Part shown: positions 1-6,379 of the stretch, one piece after another
Numbering within the stretch: position 1 is the first letter of the stretch
Layout of the letters: each line of letters opens with the position of its first letter
From: Stagnihabitans sp039932095
Lineage (GTDB): Bacteria; Pseudomonadota; Alphaproteobacteria; Rhodobacterales; Rhodobacteraceae
Reading direction: 5' to 3'
Assembly: GCA_039932095.1 (NCBI GenBank)
Contig: JBDTQR010000095.1
Coordinates: 1 to 16,375 of the forward strand
Length of the DNA stretch: 16,375 nucleotides
Notes under the pieces: generated by a model
Database searches by the model: none
The model's input: the letters and a program-made list of their open reading frames with translations, nothing else
Told to the model about the DNA's origin: nothing
Position numbers and translations under genes: made by a program

Positions 1-1
1 G

Positions 2-412
2 CGTGAGCGGGTGCATATGGCGCTGGTCATCGACGAATATGGCGGGGTTGACGGGTTGGTGACGATCGAGGACCTGATCGAGACGGTGATCGGCGAGATC
101 GAGGATGAACACGACGAGGAAGAAGACAACCTGTGGAAAGAGGAAAAGCCCGGGGTGTTTCTGGCACAGGCCACTGCGCCGCTGGACGAATTTGAACCGG
201 CACTTGGTGTGACCCTCAGGGTCAACGACGACGACAAGGACATCGACACGCTGGGTGGGTTGGTGATGGTCCGCACGGGCCGAATGCCCGCGCGGGGCGA
301 GATCGTGCCACATGAGAGCGGGGTGGAGTTCGAGGTGGTCGACGCCGATCCACGCCGGATCAAGCGGCTGCGGGTCCGCCTGCCGGGGCAGGCCGTGGAT
401 GAGACCGGGTGA
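2..412 (+). CDS. CorC/HlyC-family CBS-domain protein (YbeX-like), 3' part
   Basis: The reading frame is open from base 2, so the gene starts outside the window and only about the last 136 residues are present. The first visible part, with DEYGG and GLVTIEDLIE, is the end of the second CBS domain. An acidic linker (DEHDEEED) follows, and then a CorC_HlyC domain containing the IDTLGGLV and GRMPARGE motifs, ending in RIKRLRVR. The family includes E. coli CorC/YbeX, linked to Mg2+/Co2+ resistance and to ribosome or tRNA maintenance; the exact role here is not shown by the sequence. lnt follows 34 bp downstream on the same strand, the same ybeX-lnt order as in enterobacteria, which supports a YbeX-type assignment. 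No transmembrane part is visible in this fragment, so membrane-bound and soluble versions cannot be told apart. Confidence 0.9.
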   Translation, partial: RERVHMALVIDEYGGVDGLVTIEDLIETVIGEIEDEHDEEEDNLWKEEKPGVFLAQATAPLDEFEPALGVTLRVNDDDKDIDTLGGLVMVRTGRMPARGEIVPHESGVEFEVVDADPRRIKRLRVRLPGQAVDETG

Positions 413-446
413 CCGTGTCGGGTGACAGCGGCCCGTCGGGTGCCGC

Positions 447-1937
447 GTGCGGCTGAACCTGCGGTTTGCCGGGTGGCGCCGGGTCGGGATGGCCTTTGGT
501 CTGGGGGCGTTGATGGCCCTGGGGCAGGCTCCTCTGGGACTGTGGTGGGTCACCCTGCCCGCCGTGGCATTGCTGCTGAACCGGTTGGCGGGGCAGAACT
601 TGAGCGCTGCAATGTGGATGGGATGGTTCGCCGGGGCGGGCTATTTCGCGGTGGCGCTGAACTGGATCATCTCGCCTTTTCTGGTCAACGCCGCGCAGGA
701 CGGTTGGATGGCCCCGTTTGCCGTGGTGCTGTTGGCCTTCGGACTGGCGCTGTTCTGGGCGGCGGCTTGTGGTCTGGCATGGGGCTGGCGCAGGCCATTG
801 CTGGCTTTGGTCACCACCCTGACGGTGGCGGAACTGCTGCGCGGCTATGTGCTGACCGGATTTCCCTGGGCCCTGATCGGGCATATCTGGATAGACCTGC
901 CGCCAGATCAGGTCGCGGCTTTGATCGGCCCGAGCGGATTGACGCTGCTGACGCTGGCAGCGGCCGGGCTGCTGGCCCGGTGGCGACCGGTTTCGGTGAC
1001 GATGGCGGTGGCTGTGGTTGCGGCGATGTGGGCCTATGGCTGGTTCATGCTGGCCCAACCTCTGCCGATGCCGCCGGGCGTTGTCGTGCGGCTGGTACAG
1101 CCCAATGCGCCCGAGGATGCCAAGTGGAACCCTGAACACGCGCAGATGTTCTTTGACCGGCTGATGACCGCGACCGCTTCACCGCCGACGCAGGGTATGG
1201 GCAAGGTTGATCTGGTGATCTGGCCGGAAACCGCCCTGCCCTATCTGGTGATCGAGAACCCCGACTTGCCCGCGATGATCGGTGGGGCGGCGCGCGGGGC
1301 GGCGGTGGCGGTCGGGATGCAGCGGGTCGCGGGGGGGCTCGGCTGGAACGCGATGCAGGTCTACGGCCCGGACGGGTCGCTGCTGGCCAGCTATGACAAG
1401 CATCATCTGGTGCCGTTTGGCGAATATATCCCGCTGGGAGACAGCGCGTTCGATCTGTTCGGCGTGTCGGCCTTCTCTGCCAAGACCGGCAATGCCTATA
1501 CGGCGGGGCCCGGCCCTGCGGTGCTGGACCTGGGACCGAAGCTTGGCCATGTGATGCCGCTGATCTGTTATGAGGCGGTGTTTCCGCAGGATCTGCGCGG
1601 CCCGTCGCGGCCCGACTGGCTGATGCAGATCACCAATGATGCCTGGTTCGGCACCATCAGCGGACCGTTTCAGCACGCCGCGCAAGCCCGGCTCAGAGCA
1701 GTCGAGCAAGGGCTTCCGCTGGTCCGGGTTGCCAATACCGGCGTCACCGAGGTTGTCGATGCGCGGGGGCGGGTGACGGCGGAATTGCCGTTCGGAACCG
1801 AGGGCTTTCTCGATGCCGCCCTGCCCGGCCCGTTGCCTGCCACGCCCTATTCCAAATGGGGTGAGATCCCGGTTCTGGTGTTGCTCGCCGGACTATTGGC
1901 GCTGATCTTGGTAAAAGGTCGCCGACCGCTTGCTTGA
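447..1937 (+). CDS. lnt: Apolipoprotein N-acyltransferase
   Basis: Inner-membrane enzyme that adds the third acyl chain, from phospholipid, to the N-terminal cysteine of lipoproteins. At 496 aa it is close to the usual length of about 500. An N-terminal multi-helix membrane region (about residues 15-205) precedes a periplasmic nitrilase-fold domain (about 210-455), and a final helix lies near 475-490. The catalytic triad is visible: Glu261 in IWPETALPY, Lys318 in YDKHHLVPFGEYIP and Cys374 in PLICYEAVFP. The start is GTG 447 with only a weak ribosome binding site. The next Met, at 489, would lose the basic RLNLRFAGWRR segment that fits a cytoplasmic N-terminus before helix 1, so GTG is preferred. 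An in-frame stop at 423 rules out a longer form. It is probably co-transcribed with the preceding CBS gene. Its stop codon (1935-1937) lies inside the metK -35 element. Confidence 0.96.
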   Translation: MRLNLRFAGWRRVGMAFGLGALMALGQAPLGLWWVTLPAVALLLNRLAGQNLSAAMWMGWFAGAGYFAVALNWIISPFLVNAAQDGWMAPFAVVLLAFGLALFWAAACGLAWGWRRPLLALVTTLTVAELLRGYVLTGFPWALIGHIWIDLPPDQVAALIGPSGLTLLTLAAAGLLARWRPVSVTMAVAVVAAMWAYGWFMLAQPLPMPPGVVVRLVQPNAPEDAKWNPEHAQMFFDRLMTATASPPTQGMGKVDLVIWPETALPYLVIENPDLPAMIGGAARGAAVAVGMQRVAGGLGWNAMQVYGPDGSLLASYDKHHLVPFGEYIPLGDSAFDLFGVSAFSAKTGNAYTAGPGPAVLDLGPKLGHVMPLICYEAVFPQDLRGPSRPDWLMQITNDAWFGTISGPFQHAAQARLRAVEQGLPLVRVANTGVTEVVDARGRVTAELPFGTEGFLDAALPGPLPATPYSKWGEIPVLVLLAGLLALILVKGRRPLA

Positions 1938-1962
1938 CCCTTGGCCGATTTGCGTCTACCTC
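1934..1962 (+). promoter_or_regulatory. Predicted metK promoter, overlapping the lnt stop codon
   Basis: TTGACC (1934-1939) matches five of six -35 bases. A 17-bp spacer leads to a weak -10, TACCTC (1957-1962). The expected start of transcription near 1968-1970 would put the first base of the mRNA just before the riboswitch stem at 1972. The -35 includes the lnt TGA. This is inferred from spacing and from the riboswitch position. Confidence 0.55.
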
Positions 1963-1971
1963 GTCCTGCAC

Positions 1972-2017
1972 CTGTCACAACGGCTTCCTGGCGTGACAGC
2001 TTACCCTTACCGGAGCA
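1972..2017 (+). promoter_or_regulatory. SAM/SAH riboswitch in the metK leader
   Basis: A perfect 7-bp stem, CTGTCAC (1972-1978) with GTGACAG (1993-1999), encloses the loop AACGGCTTCCTGGC. Downstream lies CCGGAGCA (2010-2017). The loop CTTCC (1984-1988) can pair with GGAG (2012-2015), with one U-G wobble, to make an H-type pseudoknot. The conserved core AACGGCTTCCTGGCG and the GGAGCA tail match what I recall of the structurally solved SAM/SAH (RF01727) aptamer. GGAG is also the metK Shine-Dalgarno, 9 nt before ATG 2025, so ligand binding should hide the ribosome binding site and shut off SAM synthetase translation. The SAM/SAH class is reported from Rhodobacterales upstream of metK, which fits the context exactly. 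Confidence 0.95.
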
Positions 2018-2024
2018 CGTCCCC

Positions 2025-3191
2025 ATGAGCCGAAAATCCTATGTCTTCACCTCTGAATCCGTGTCAGAGGGGCATCCCGACAAACTGTGCGACCGCGTGT
2101 CGGACGCCGTGCTGGATGCCTTTCTGACCGAAGAGGCCAATGCCCGCGTCGCCTGCGAGACTTTTGCCACCACCGGACGCGTCGTGGTGGGGGGGGAAGT
2201 CGGCCTAAGCGACCCGCAGGCGCTGAAGGTGATGACCGAGCGGGTCGAGGATATCGTCCGCGGCTGTGTCAGGGATATCGGCTACGAGCAGGATGAATTC
2301 CACTGGAACACGCTGCAGGTCCAGAACTATCTGCACAAGCAGTCCGCCCATATCGCACAAGGCGTCGACCGGGATGGCGCGGGTGATCAGGGCATCATGT
2401 TCGGCTATGCCTGCCGCGAAACCCCTGAACTGATGCCGGCGCCGATCCTGTATTCGCACGCCATCCTGCGCCGTCTGGCCGAGGTGCGCAAATCCGGTAC
2501 CGAACCGACGTTGCGGCCCGATGCGAAATCGCAACTGAGTCTGCGTTATGAAGACGGCAAGCCTGTCGAGGTGATGTCGGTCGTGCTGTCGCATCAACAC
2601 GCGCTGGAAAGCCAGACCTCGGCCGACATTCGCGCGATTGTCGAGCCTTACATCCGCGAGATCCTGCCCAATGGCTGGCTCACCGAAAACACGGAATGGT
2701 GGGTCAACCCGACCGGGACTTTCGTGATCGGCGGGCCGGATGGCGATGCTGGCCTGACCGGGCGCAAGATCATTGTCGATACCTATGGTGGTGCAGCCCC
2801 GCATGGCGGTGGCGCGTTCTCGGGCAAGGACCCGACCAAGGTTGACCGCTCGGCCGCCTATGCAGCGCGCTATCTGGCGAAGAATGTGGTGGCGTCGGGA
2901 CTGGCGGATCGCTGCACCTTGCAAGTGTCTTACGCAATCGGGGTTGCCAAGCCGCTGTCGATCTATGTCGACACCCACGGCACCGGGCAAGTTGAAGAGG
3001 CCCGGATCGAGACTGCCGTGGCCGCTTGCATGGACCTTACTCCGCGCGGGATCCGGACTCATCTGGGGCTGGACCGGCCGATCTATGCCCGGACCTCGGC
3101 CTATGGCCACTTCGGGCGCGCGCCCGAGGCGGATGGTGGCTTTTCGTGGGAAAAGACCGATCTGGTCGAGGCGTTGAAGAAGGCGGTCTGA
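2025..3191 (+). CDS. metK: S-adenosylmethionine synthetase
   Basis: Cytosolic enzyme that makes SAM from methionine and ATP, releasing phosphate and pyrophosphate. At 388 aa it is the normal family length. Signature motifs are visible: SEGHPDK near residue 14 (His17 active site), GAGDQGIMFGYA at 118-129 and GGGAFSGKDPTKVDRS at 261-276 (the glycine-rich phosphate loop). Start ATG 2025 is chosen because it gives the canonical SRKSYVFTSESVSEG N-terminus and lies 9 nt after the GGAG inside the riboswitch. An upstream GTG at 1941 would read through the riboswitch and is rejected. Expression is expected to be repressed by SAM (and SAH) through the leader. A hairpin terminator follows 43 bp after the stop, so metK looks monocistronic. 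The product also supplies the methyl donor for TrmB, encoded 3 kb downstream. Confidence 0.98.
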   Translation: MSRKSYVFTSESVSEGHPDKLCDRVSDAVLDAFLTEEANARVACETFATTGRVVVGGEVGLSDPQALKVMTERVEDIVRGCVRDIGYEQDEFHWNTLQVQNYLHKQSAHIAQGVDRDGAGDQGIMFGYACRETPELMPAPILYSHAILRRLAEVRKSGTEPTLRPDAKSQLSLRYEDGKPVEVMSVVLSHQHALESQTSADIRAIVEPYIREILPNGWLTENTEWWVNPTGTFVIGGPDGDAGLTGRKIIVDTYGGAAPHGGGAFSGKDPTKVDRSAAYAARYLAKNVVASGLADRCTLQVSYAIGVAKPLSIYVDTHGTGQVEEARIETAVAACMDLTPRGIRTHLGLDRPIYARTSAYGHFGRAPEADGGFSWEKTDLVEALKKAV

Positions 3192-3234
3192 AGGATCGCT
3201 GGCAAACCACGTGTCAGGCCACAGAAAGTTCGAC

Positions 3235-3267
3235 GGGGCAGAGGCGACGCTGCCCCTTTCGCTTTTC
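3235..3267 (+). terminator. Intrinsic terminator after metK
   Basis: GGGGCAG (3235-3241) and CTGCCCC (3250-3256) form a perfect 7-bp GC-rich stem with an 8-nt loop. It is followed by an interrupted T-rich tail (tttcgctttt, 3257-3266). It lies 43 bp after the metK stop and ahead of the next gene, so it should end the riboswitch-metK transcript. Confidence 0.75.
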
Positions 3268-3333
3268 AAGTCGTCCGGGCAGTATCCGCCTCATCAGCGG
3301 CGCAGGGGTGCCGTGCCATGGCGAGGACCGGAC

Positions 3334-3783
3334 ATGACTGGCGATACATTGCGATATGCTGCGTTGATGCTGCTGGCCGGGGTCGGGATTCCGATACTGG
3401 CCGCATTGAATGCCCAGTTGGGCGGACGGATCGGCGCACCTGTCGCGGCCTCGGTCGTGTTGTTCGCGGTGGCCTTGGTCGCCTGCCTGGTGGTGCTGGC
3501 GTTTTCGGGACAGGCGGCGGCCTTTGCCAAGTTGTCCGTGCAGCCGAAGGGCCTGTTTCTCGCCGGCCTGTTTGTGGCCTTCTATGTGCTGTCGGTGACC
3601 TGGGTTGCGCCACGCTTCGGAGTCGGGAATGCCGTGTTCTGCGTGCTTCTGGGCCAGATGATCGCGGCGACGTTGATCGACCAGTTCGGGCTATTTGGCG
3701 CCATGGTCCGCACCGTCACGCTGACCCGTGGTCTGGGATTGACGGCGATGATCGCGGGGCTTGTCCTCCTTCAGCGCAGCTAG
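3334..3783 (+). CDS. DMT-superfamily YdcZ-like (DUF606) membrane protein
   Basis: A 149-aa protein that is nearly all hydrophobic, with about five transmembrane helices (roughly residues 8-26, 38-58, 72-92, 97-115 and 127-146). The pattern fits the YdcZ/DUF606 half-size branch of the drug/metabolite transporter superfamily, which is about 140-150 aa: LNAQLGGRIGAPVAAS in helix 1-2, GLFVAFYVLSVTWVAPRFG, then GQMIAATLIDQFGLFG and a final LTRGLGLTAMIAGLVLL. Family members are thought to be small-molecule exporters; the substrate is unknown. ATG 3334 is chosen because GAGGA (3323-3327) lies 6 nt upstream and because the longer in-frame extension (from 3211) would run through the metK terminator and add a non-hydrophobic, unconserved segment. 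It seems to be a single-gene unit between metK and the arsR operon; no clear terminator was found after it. Confidence 0.85.
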   Translation: MTGDTLRYAALMLLAGVGIPILAALNAQLGGRIGAPVAASVVLFAVALVACLVVLAFSGQAAAFAKLSVQPKGLFLAGLFVAFYVLSVTWVAPRFGVGNAVFCVLLGQMIAATLIDQFGLFGAMVRTVTLTRGLGLTAMIAGLVLLQRS

Positions 3784-3821
3784 GCCCGGGTTCCTTCACT
3801 CATATCCAAAACCCCAGACCA

Positions 3822-3857
3822 ATTAGCATTGACTTATTCATTAGCATATACTAATGA
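3822..3857 (+). promoter_or_regulatory. arsR promoter/operator: ATTAGCAT direct repeats and a 7-bp inverted repeat
   Basis: This AT-rich patch stands out in GC-rich DNA. TCATTAG (3838-3844) and CTAATGA (3851-3857) are a perfect 7-bp inverted repeat with a 6-bp centre. ATTAGCAT occurs twice, at 3822-3829 and 3840-3847, 18 bp apart. TTGACT (3829-3834) is a good -35, and TAATGA (3852-3857), 17 bp downstream, can serve as a weak -10 lying inside the right arm. A winged-helix dimer bound here would block RNA polymerase, as expected for an autorepressing ArsR protein. The predicted transcript start is close to the ATG at 3864. Confidence 0.6.
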
Positions 3858-3863
3858 TTCCGC

Positions 3864-4211
3864 ATGATGCAGGACCCCAATCTTTCCGCCCTGATGCGAG
3901 CCCTGGCCGATCCCACGCGGCGCGGATTGTATGAGCGGATCAGCGAGGCCGCGGAAATCACCGTGGTCGATCTGACGGCGGGCAGTGGCGTGAGCCAAGG
4001 GGCGGTTTCGCAGCACCTGAAGGCGTTGCGCGAAGCGGGTCTGGTGGCCGAACGTCCAGAGGGGCGGCGGGTTTTCTACCACGCAACGCCCGAAGGGCTG
4101 GCGCCGCTGGTCACCTGGTTCGACCATTACGGCCTGTTCTGGCGCGACCGCTTCACCGACCTGCGCCGCCTGTTGCAACAGCTTGATCCCAAGGAGGATT
4201 CCGATGTCTGA
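3864..4211 (+). CDS. ArsR-family winged-helix transcriptional regulator
   Basis: A 115-aa DNA-binding repressor of the ArsR family (about 100-120 aa). LMRALADPTRRGLYERI (10-26) is the usual first helix pair. The winged helix-turn-helix covers about 32-75: VDLTAGSGVSQGAVSQHLKA has the recognition helix, followed by LREAGLVAERPEGRRVFYHAT as the wing. The ELCVC-type metal-binding motif is absent and there is no cysteine at all, so a metal sensor of the classical ArsR/SmtB type is unlikely. Two start codons are adjacent (ATG 3864 and ATG 3867), with no Shine-Dalgarno ahead of them. The 3' end overlaps the next gene by 8 bp. ArsR proteins encoded next to AHSA1-type SRPBCC proteins are a common pairing in proteobacteria, but the ligand is generally unknown. 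Autoregulation is inferred from the palindrome just upstream. Confidence 0.92.
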   Translation: MMQDPNLSALMRALADPTRRGLYERISEAAEITVVDLTAGSGVSQGAVSQHLKALREAGLVAERPEGRRVFYHATPEGLAPLVTWFDHYGLFWRDRFTDLRRLLQQLDPKEDSDV

Positions 4212-4677
4212 CATTGCTGAAATGACCAAGTCCATTGTGGTGGAAGACACCTTTCCCCACGCCCCCGCCGTTGTGTGGCGGGCGTTGACCGAAGGCGGTT
4301 TGATGGCGAAATGGATCATGCCGCCAACCGGCTTTGCCGCCGTTGTGGGCCAGGAGTTCACCTTTCAGACCAAACCGTTGGGCAAATGGGATGGGACCAT
4401 TCATTGTCAGGTGCTGACGGTGGAACCAGAGCGCACGCTGGCCTATTCCTGGGCTGGCGGAGCCGATGATAATGCCGGTTACGGCTCGCGGTTGAACACG
4501 GTCGTAACCATGACACTTGAGGCAACCGCCGGTGGCACGCGGTTGCGGCTGGAACATGCGGGCTTTGATCTGCCGCGCAACGCAGTCGCTTATCAGAACA
4601 TGAGCGATGGCTGGAAGGTCGTGATGGGGCGGTTCGGCAACGTATTGCCCGAGGCGGGAGATGGCCAAAATGGCTGA
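4204..4677 (+). CDS. SRPBCC-superfamily (AHSA1/START-like) protein
   Basis: 157 aa, the standard length for an AHSA1-type SRPBCC protein (the helix-grip fold with a large hydrophobic pocket). Visible hallmarks are SIVVEDTFPHAPAVVWRALT (10-29), the typical first strand and helix; LMAKWIMPP; GKWDGTIHCQVLTVEPERTLAYSW (about 60-83); then GTRLRLEHAGF and a C-terminal helix around MSDGWKVVMGRF. ATG 4204 lies 6 nt after a near-perfect AAGGAGG (4191-4197). The gene begins inside the 3' end of arsR (8-bp overlap), which predicts translational coupling. It ends inside the start of the GFA gene, also by 8 bp. No catalytic residues can be assigned. It may bind a hydrophobic small molecule, perhaps the signal sensed by the ArsR protein; that is inference. 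Confidence 0.9.
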   Translation: MSDIAEMTKSIVVEDTFPHAPAVVWRALTEGGLMAKWIMPPTGFAAVVGQEFTFQTKPLGKWDGTIHCQVLTVEPERTLAYSWAGGADDNAGYGSRLNTVVTMTLEATAGGTRLRLEHAGFDLPRNAVAYQNMSDGWKVVMGRFGNVLPEAGDGQNG

Positions 4678-5083
4678 GAATATCACCGGGGGCTGCGACT
4701 GTGGCGCCATCCGCTACGAGAGCCGTGCCGCGCCGTTTCTGATGGTGGAATGCCAATGCCTGCACTGTCAAAAGGACAGCGGCACCGGCCATGCCTCGCA
4801 CGTCCTGTTCGCGCGGTCGGAAGTGACGGTCACTGGCGCTGCCAGTTCTTGGGACATGCTGGGCGATAGTGGTACCACAAAGACCCGCGCGTTTTGCCCC
4901 GCCTGTGGCACGGCAGTCTATGGGACCTTTGCCGCGCAGCCCGATGTGTTGGCCGTGCGCGCCTCGACGCTGGACGACCCGAGCCTCTACAAGCCCGATT
5001 TCGCAACCTACCATGCGCGTGCGCAGGTCTGGGACCATCTGGACCCCGCGCTGAAGACCTACGACATCATGCCGCCTGGCTGA
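4670..5083 (+). CDS. GFA-family (glutathione-dependent formaldehyde-activating-like) zinc protein
   Basis: A 137-aa protein with the GFA (CENP-V/Gfa) cysteine pattern: GGCDCGAIRY gives C9 and C11, ECQCLHCQKDSGTG gives C28, C30 and C33, and AFCPACGTAVYG gives C76 and C79. These positions bind structural and catalytic-type zinc ions in Gfa of Paracoccus denitrificans. Most GFA-family proteins are not proven formaldehyde enzymes, so a glutathione-adduct role is only possible. Two starts exist: ATG 4661 directly abuts the GGCGGGAG ribosome site, while ATG 4670 is 9 nt from it, a better spacing, and is preferred. It overlaps the SRPBCC gene by 8 bp and is the last gene of the arsR operon. The stop is followed by a 63-bp gap before queF. 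Confidence 0.9.
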   Translation: MAENITGGCDCGAIRYESRAAPFLMVECQCLHCQKDSGTGHASHVLFARSEVTVTGAASSWDMLGDSGTTKTRAFCPACGTAVYGTFAAQPDVLAVRASTLDDPSLYKPDFATYHARAQVWDHLDPALKTYDIMPPG

Positions 5084-5146
5084 ACCTTGCCACGGCGACG
5101 GATTTCGGGCAACGGAGCTGGGGTTCGACACGCAGGAGGCTGCCCG

Positions 5147-5611
5147 ATGACCCAAACCGATGTTTCCGGCCTGACCCAGTTGGGTCAGTCCGCCGCCCTG
5201 CCCGCCAGCCCTGATCAGGCGGTGCTGGAGCGGGTGCCCGCGTCCCACGCCGGGACCCTTTACGTGGTGCGGTTCACGGCACCGGAGTTCACTTCGCTCT
5301 GCCCGATGACCGGACAGCCGGATTTCGCCCATATCGTGATCGACTATGTGCCGCGCAACTGGCTGGTGGAATCCAAGTCGCTGAAACTGTATCTGCATGC
5401 TTTTCGCAACCACGGGGCGTTCCATGAGGATTGCACGCTCGATATCGGCAAGAGGCTGGTTGGTCTGTTGGAGCCGGAATGGCTGCGCATCGGCGCCTAT
5501 TGGTTCCCGCGCGGCGGCATTCCGATTGACGTGTTCTGGCAGACCGGGGCGGTGCCTGAAGGGGTGTGGTTGCCGGATCAGGGCGTGGCGCCCTATCGCG
5601 GGCGGGGATGA
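5147..5611 (+). CDS. queF: NADPH-dependent 7-cyano-7-deazaguanine reductase (preQ1 synthase)
   Basis: Reduces preQ0 to preQ1 in the queuosine tRNA-modification pathway. At 154 aa it has the short, single-domain (B. subtilis-like) form. Key features: FTAPEFTSLCPMTGQPDFAH with the nucleophile Cys52 and Asp59, the QueF signature ESKSLKLY (75-82), and RNHGAFHEDC (87-96) with the substrate-contacting His/Glu. ATG 5147 has AGGAGG (5134-5139) 7 nt upstream; the in-frame ATG at 5087 lacks a ribosome site and adds a non-conserved tail, so it is rejected. The 3' end overlaps the convergent chaC-like gene by 19 bp. No preQ1 riboswitch was seen in the 63-bp upstream gap, and no separate clear promoter, so read-through from the arsR operon is possible. 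Confidence 0.96.
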   Translation: MTQTDVSGLTQLGQSAALPASPDQAVLERVPASHAGTLYVVRFTAPEFTSLCPMTGQPDFAHIVIDYVPRNWLVESKSLKLYLHAFRNHGAFHEDCTLDIGKRLVGLLEPEWLRIGAYWFPRGGIPIDVFWQTGAVPEGVWLPDQGVAPYRGRG

Positions 5612-6309
5612 CCCTGCGCCGCGGGAGGAGCAGCTTCGATGCGCTGCGCGACCAGTCTTTGCAGCCGCCAAAGGGCGCTGTCATGAATGCCCTTCGCCTC
5701 CAGATGGCTCACGGTGTTGAAAAGGTATTCCGCGCCGCTGCCGACATGGCCACAGGCCTTTGACAGCACGTCGGCCACGGCCTCCGGGGCAAGACGCCCG
5801 GCGTAATTGGCCGAGGCGCGGTTCATCACGAAGGCCAAGGCGGCGGCCTTTTGGCCACCCACCGTGACTGTGATCCAGCGCGGCATGTTGGTGATCGGTT
5901 TGACGGTGAATTCGCGGCGAAACAGCCGGTCAAGCTGGCCGGACTGATCCTCGGTTGGCAGGGTATAGAGCATGCCCTTGCACTGGCCGCCGCGGTCGAG
6001 CACCATCATCAGGCCGGGCAGATCGGGCGCACCGCGAAAGCGGGTCTGTTTGAGGCAGAACGAGCGATGCCAGCCATGGGCGGTCGCCTCGACCTCGGCG
6101 ATGTGGGGGATCTCGGGTTTCCAGATCAGCGAGCCATAGGCAAACAGGCGGATCGGCTGGTCAGGGGCCGGATTGGTGGCGAGGATCGCCTGCACCTTTT
6201 CGGCATAGTCGGCGTCACTGTGCAGGGCGGCAGCGGCTGCGCCGGGATCGGCGACCAGTCGGTGGGCACGGGCGACATGGTCGGCTGTCAGATCCATGAT
6301 CCGGGCCAT
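5593..6309 (-). CDS. ChaC-like gamma-glutamylcyclotransferase
   Basis: The predicted activity is cleavage of glutathione (or related gamma-glutamyl peptides) to 5-oxoproline and Cys-Gly in the cytosol. At 238 aa it matches bacterial ChaC proteins of about 220-240 aa. The glycine-rich substrate loop FAYGSLIWKPE spans 56-66 (YGS at 58-60). The likely catalytic Glu is E133 in RLFRREFTVKP. Other family blocks are GWHRSFCLKQTRFRG (79-93) and SGAEYLFNTVSHLEAKGIHD near the C-terminus. ATG 6309 is chosen because AGGAAGG (complement of 6317-6323) lies 7 nt upstream; an internal Met at 6297 would sit too far away. It is divergent from trmB (70 bp between starts) and convergent with queF (19-bp overlap). 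The E. coli namesake lies beside the Ca2+/H+ antiporter chaA, but no chaA is seen here. Confidence 0.93.
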   Translation of the reverse strand: MARIMDLTADHVARAHRLVADPGAAAAALHSDADYAEKVQAILATNPAPDQPIRLFAYGSLIWKPEIPHIAEVEATAHGWHRSFCLKQTRFRGAPDLPGLMMVLDRGGQCKGMLYTLPTEDQSGQLDRLFRREFTVKPITNMPRWITVTVGGQKAAALAFVMNRASANYAGRLAPEAVADVLSKACGHVGSGAEYLFNTVSHLEAKGIHDSALWRLQRLVAQRIEAAPPAAQGHPRPR

Positions 6310-6325
6310 GGACTTTCCTTCCTGC

Positions 6326-6355
6326 TTGACCCGGCCGACCGCTTCGGCCTATTTG
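6326..6355 (+). promoter_or_regulatory. Predicted trmB promoter
   Basis: CTTGACC supplies a -35 (TTGACC, 6326-6331). TATTTG (6350-6355) is an 18-bp-spaced, weak -10. It lies in the 70-bp divergent gap between the chaC-like gene and trmB. The same CTTGAC-type -35 recurs before metK and the tRNA gene. This is inferred from motif and spacing only. Confidence 0.45.
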
Positions 6356-6379
6356 CGCCTTCGCGAAACCGGGGCTTAT

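Noticed and set aside
2205..3269. Long minus-strand open frame across metK
   Set aside because: Antisense shadow of metK, and it also runs through the metK terminator.
5084..5146. Possible preQ1 riboswitch before queF
   Set aside because: The 63-bp gap has no small C-rich hairpin with an A-rich tail of the preQ1-I type, nor a longer preQ1-II-like leader.
4358..5671. Long minus-strand open frame across the SRPBCC, GFA and queF genes
   Set aside because: It spans three well-supported genes on the other strand and its translation is Arg/His/Pro-rich, typical of GC shadow frames.
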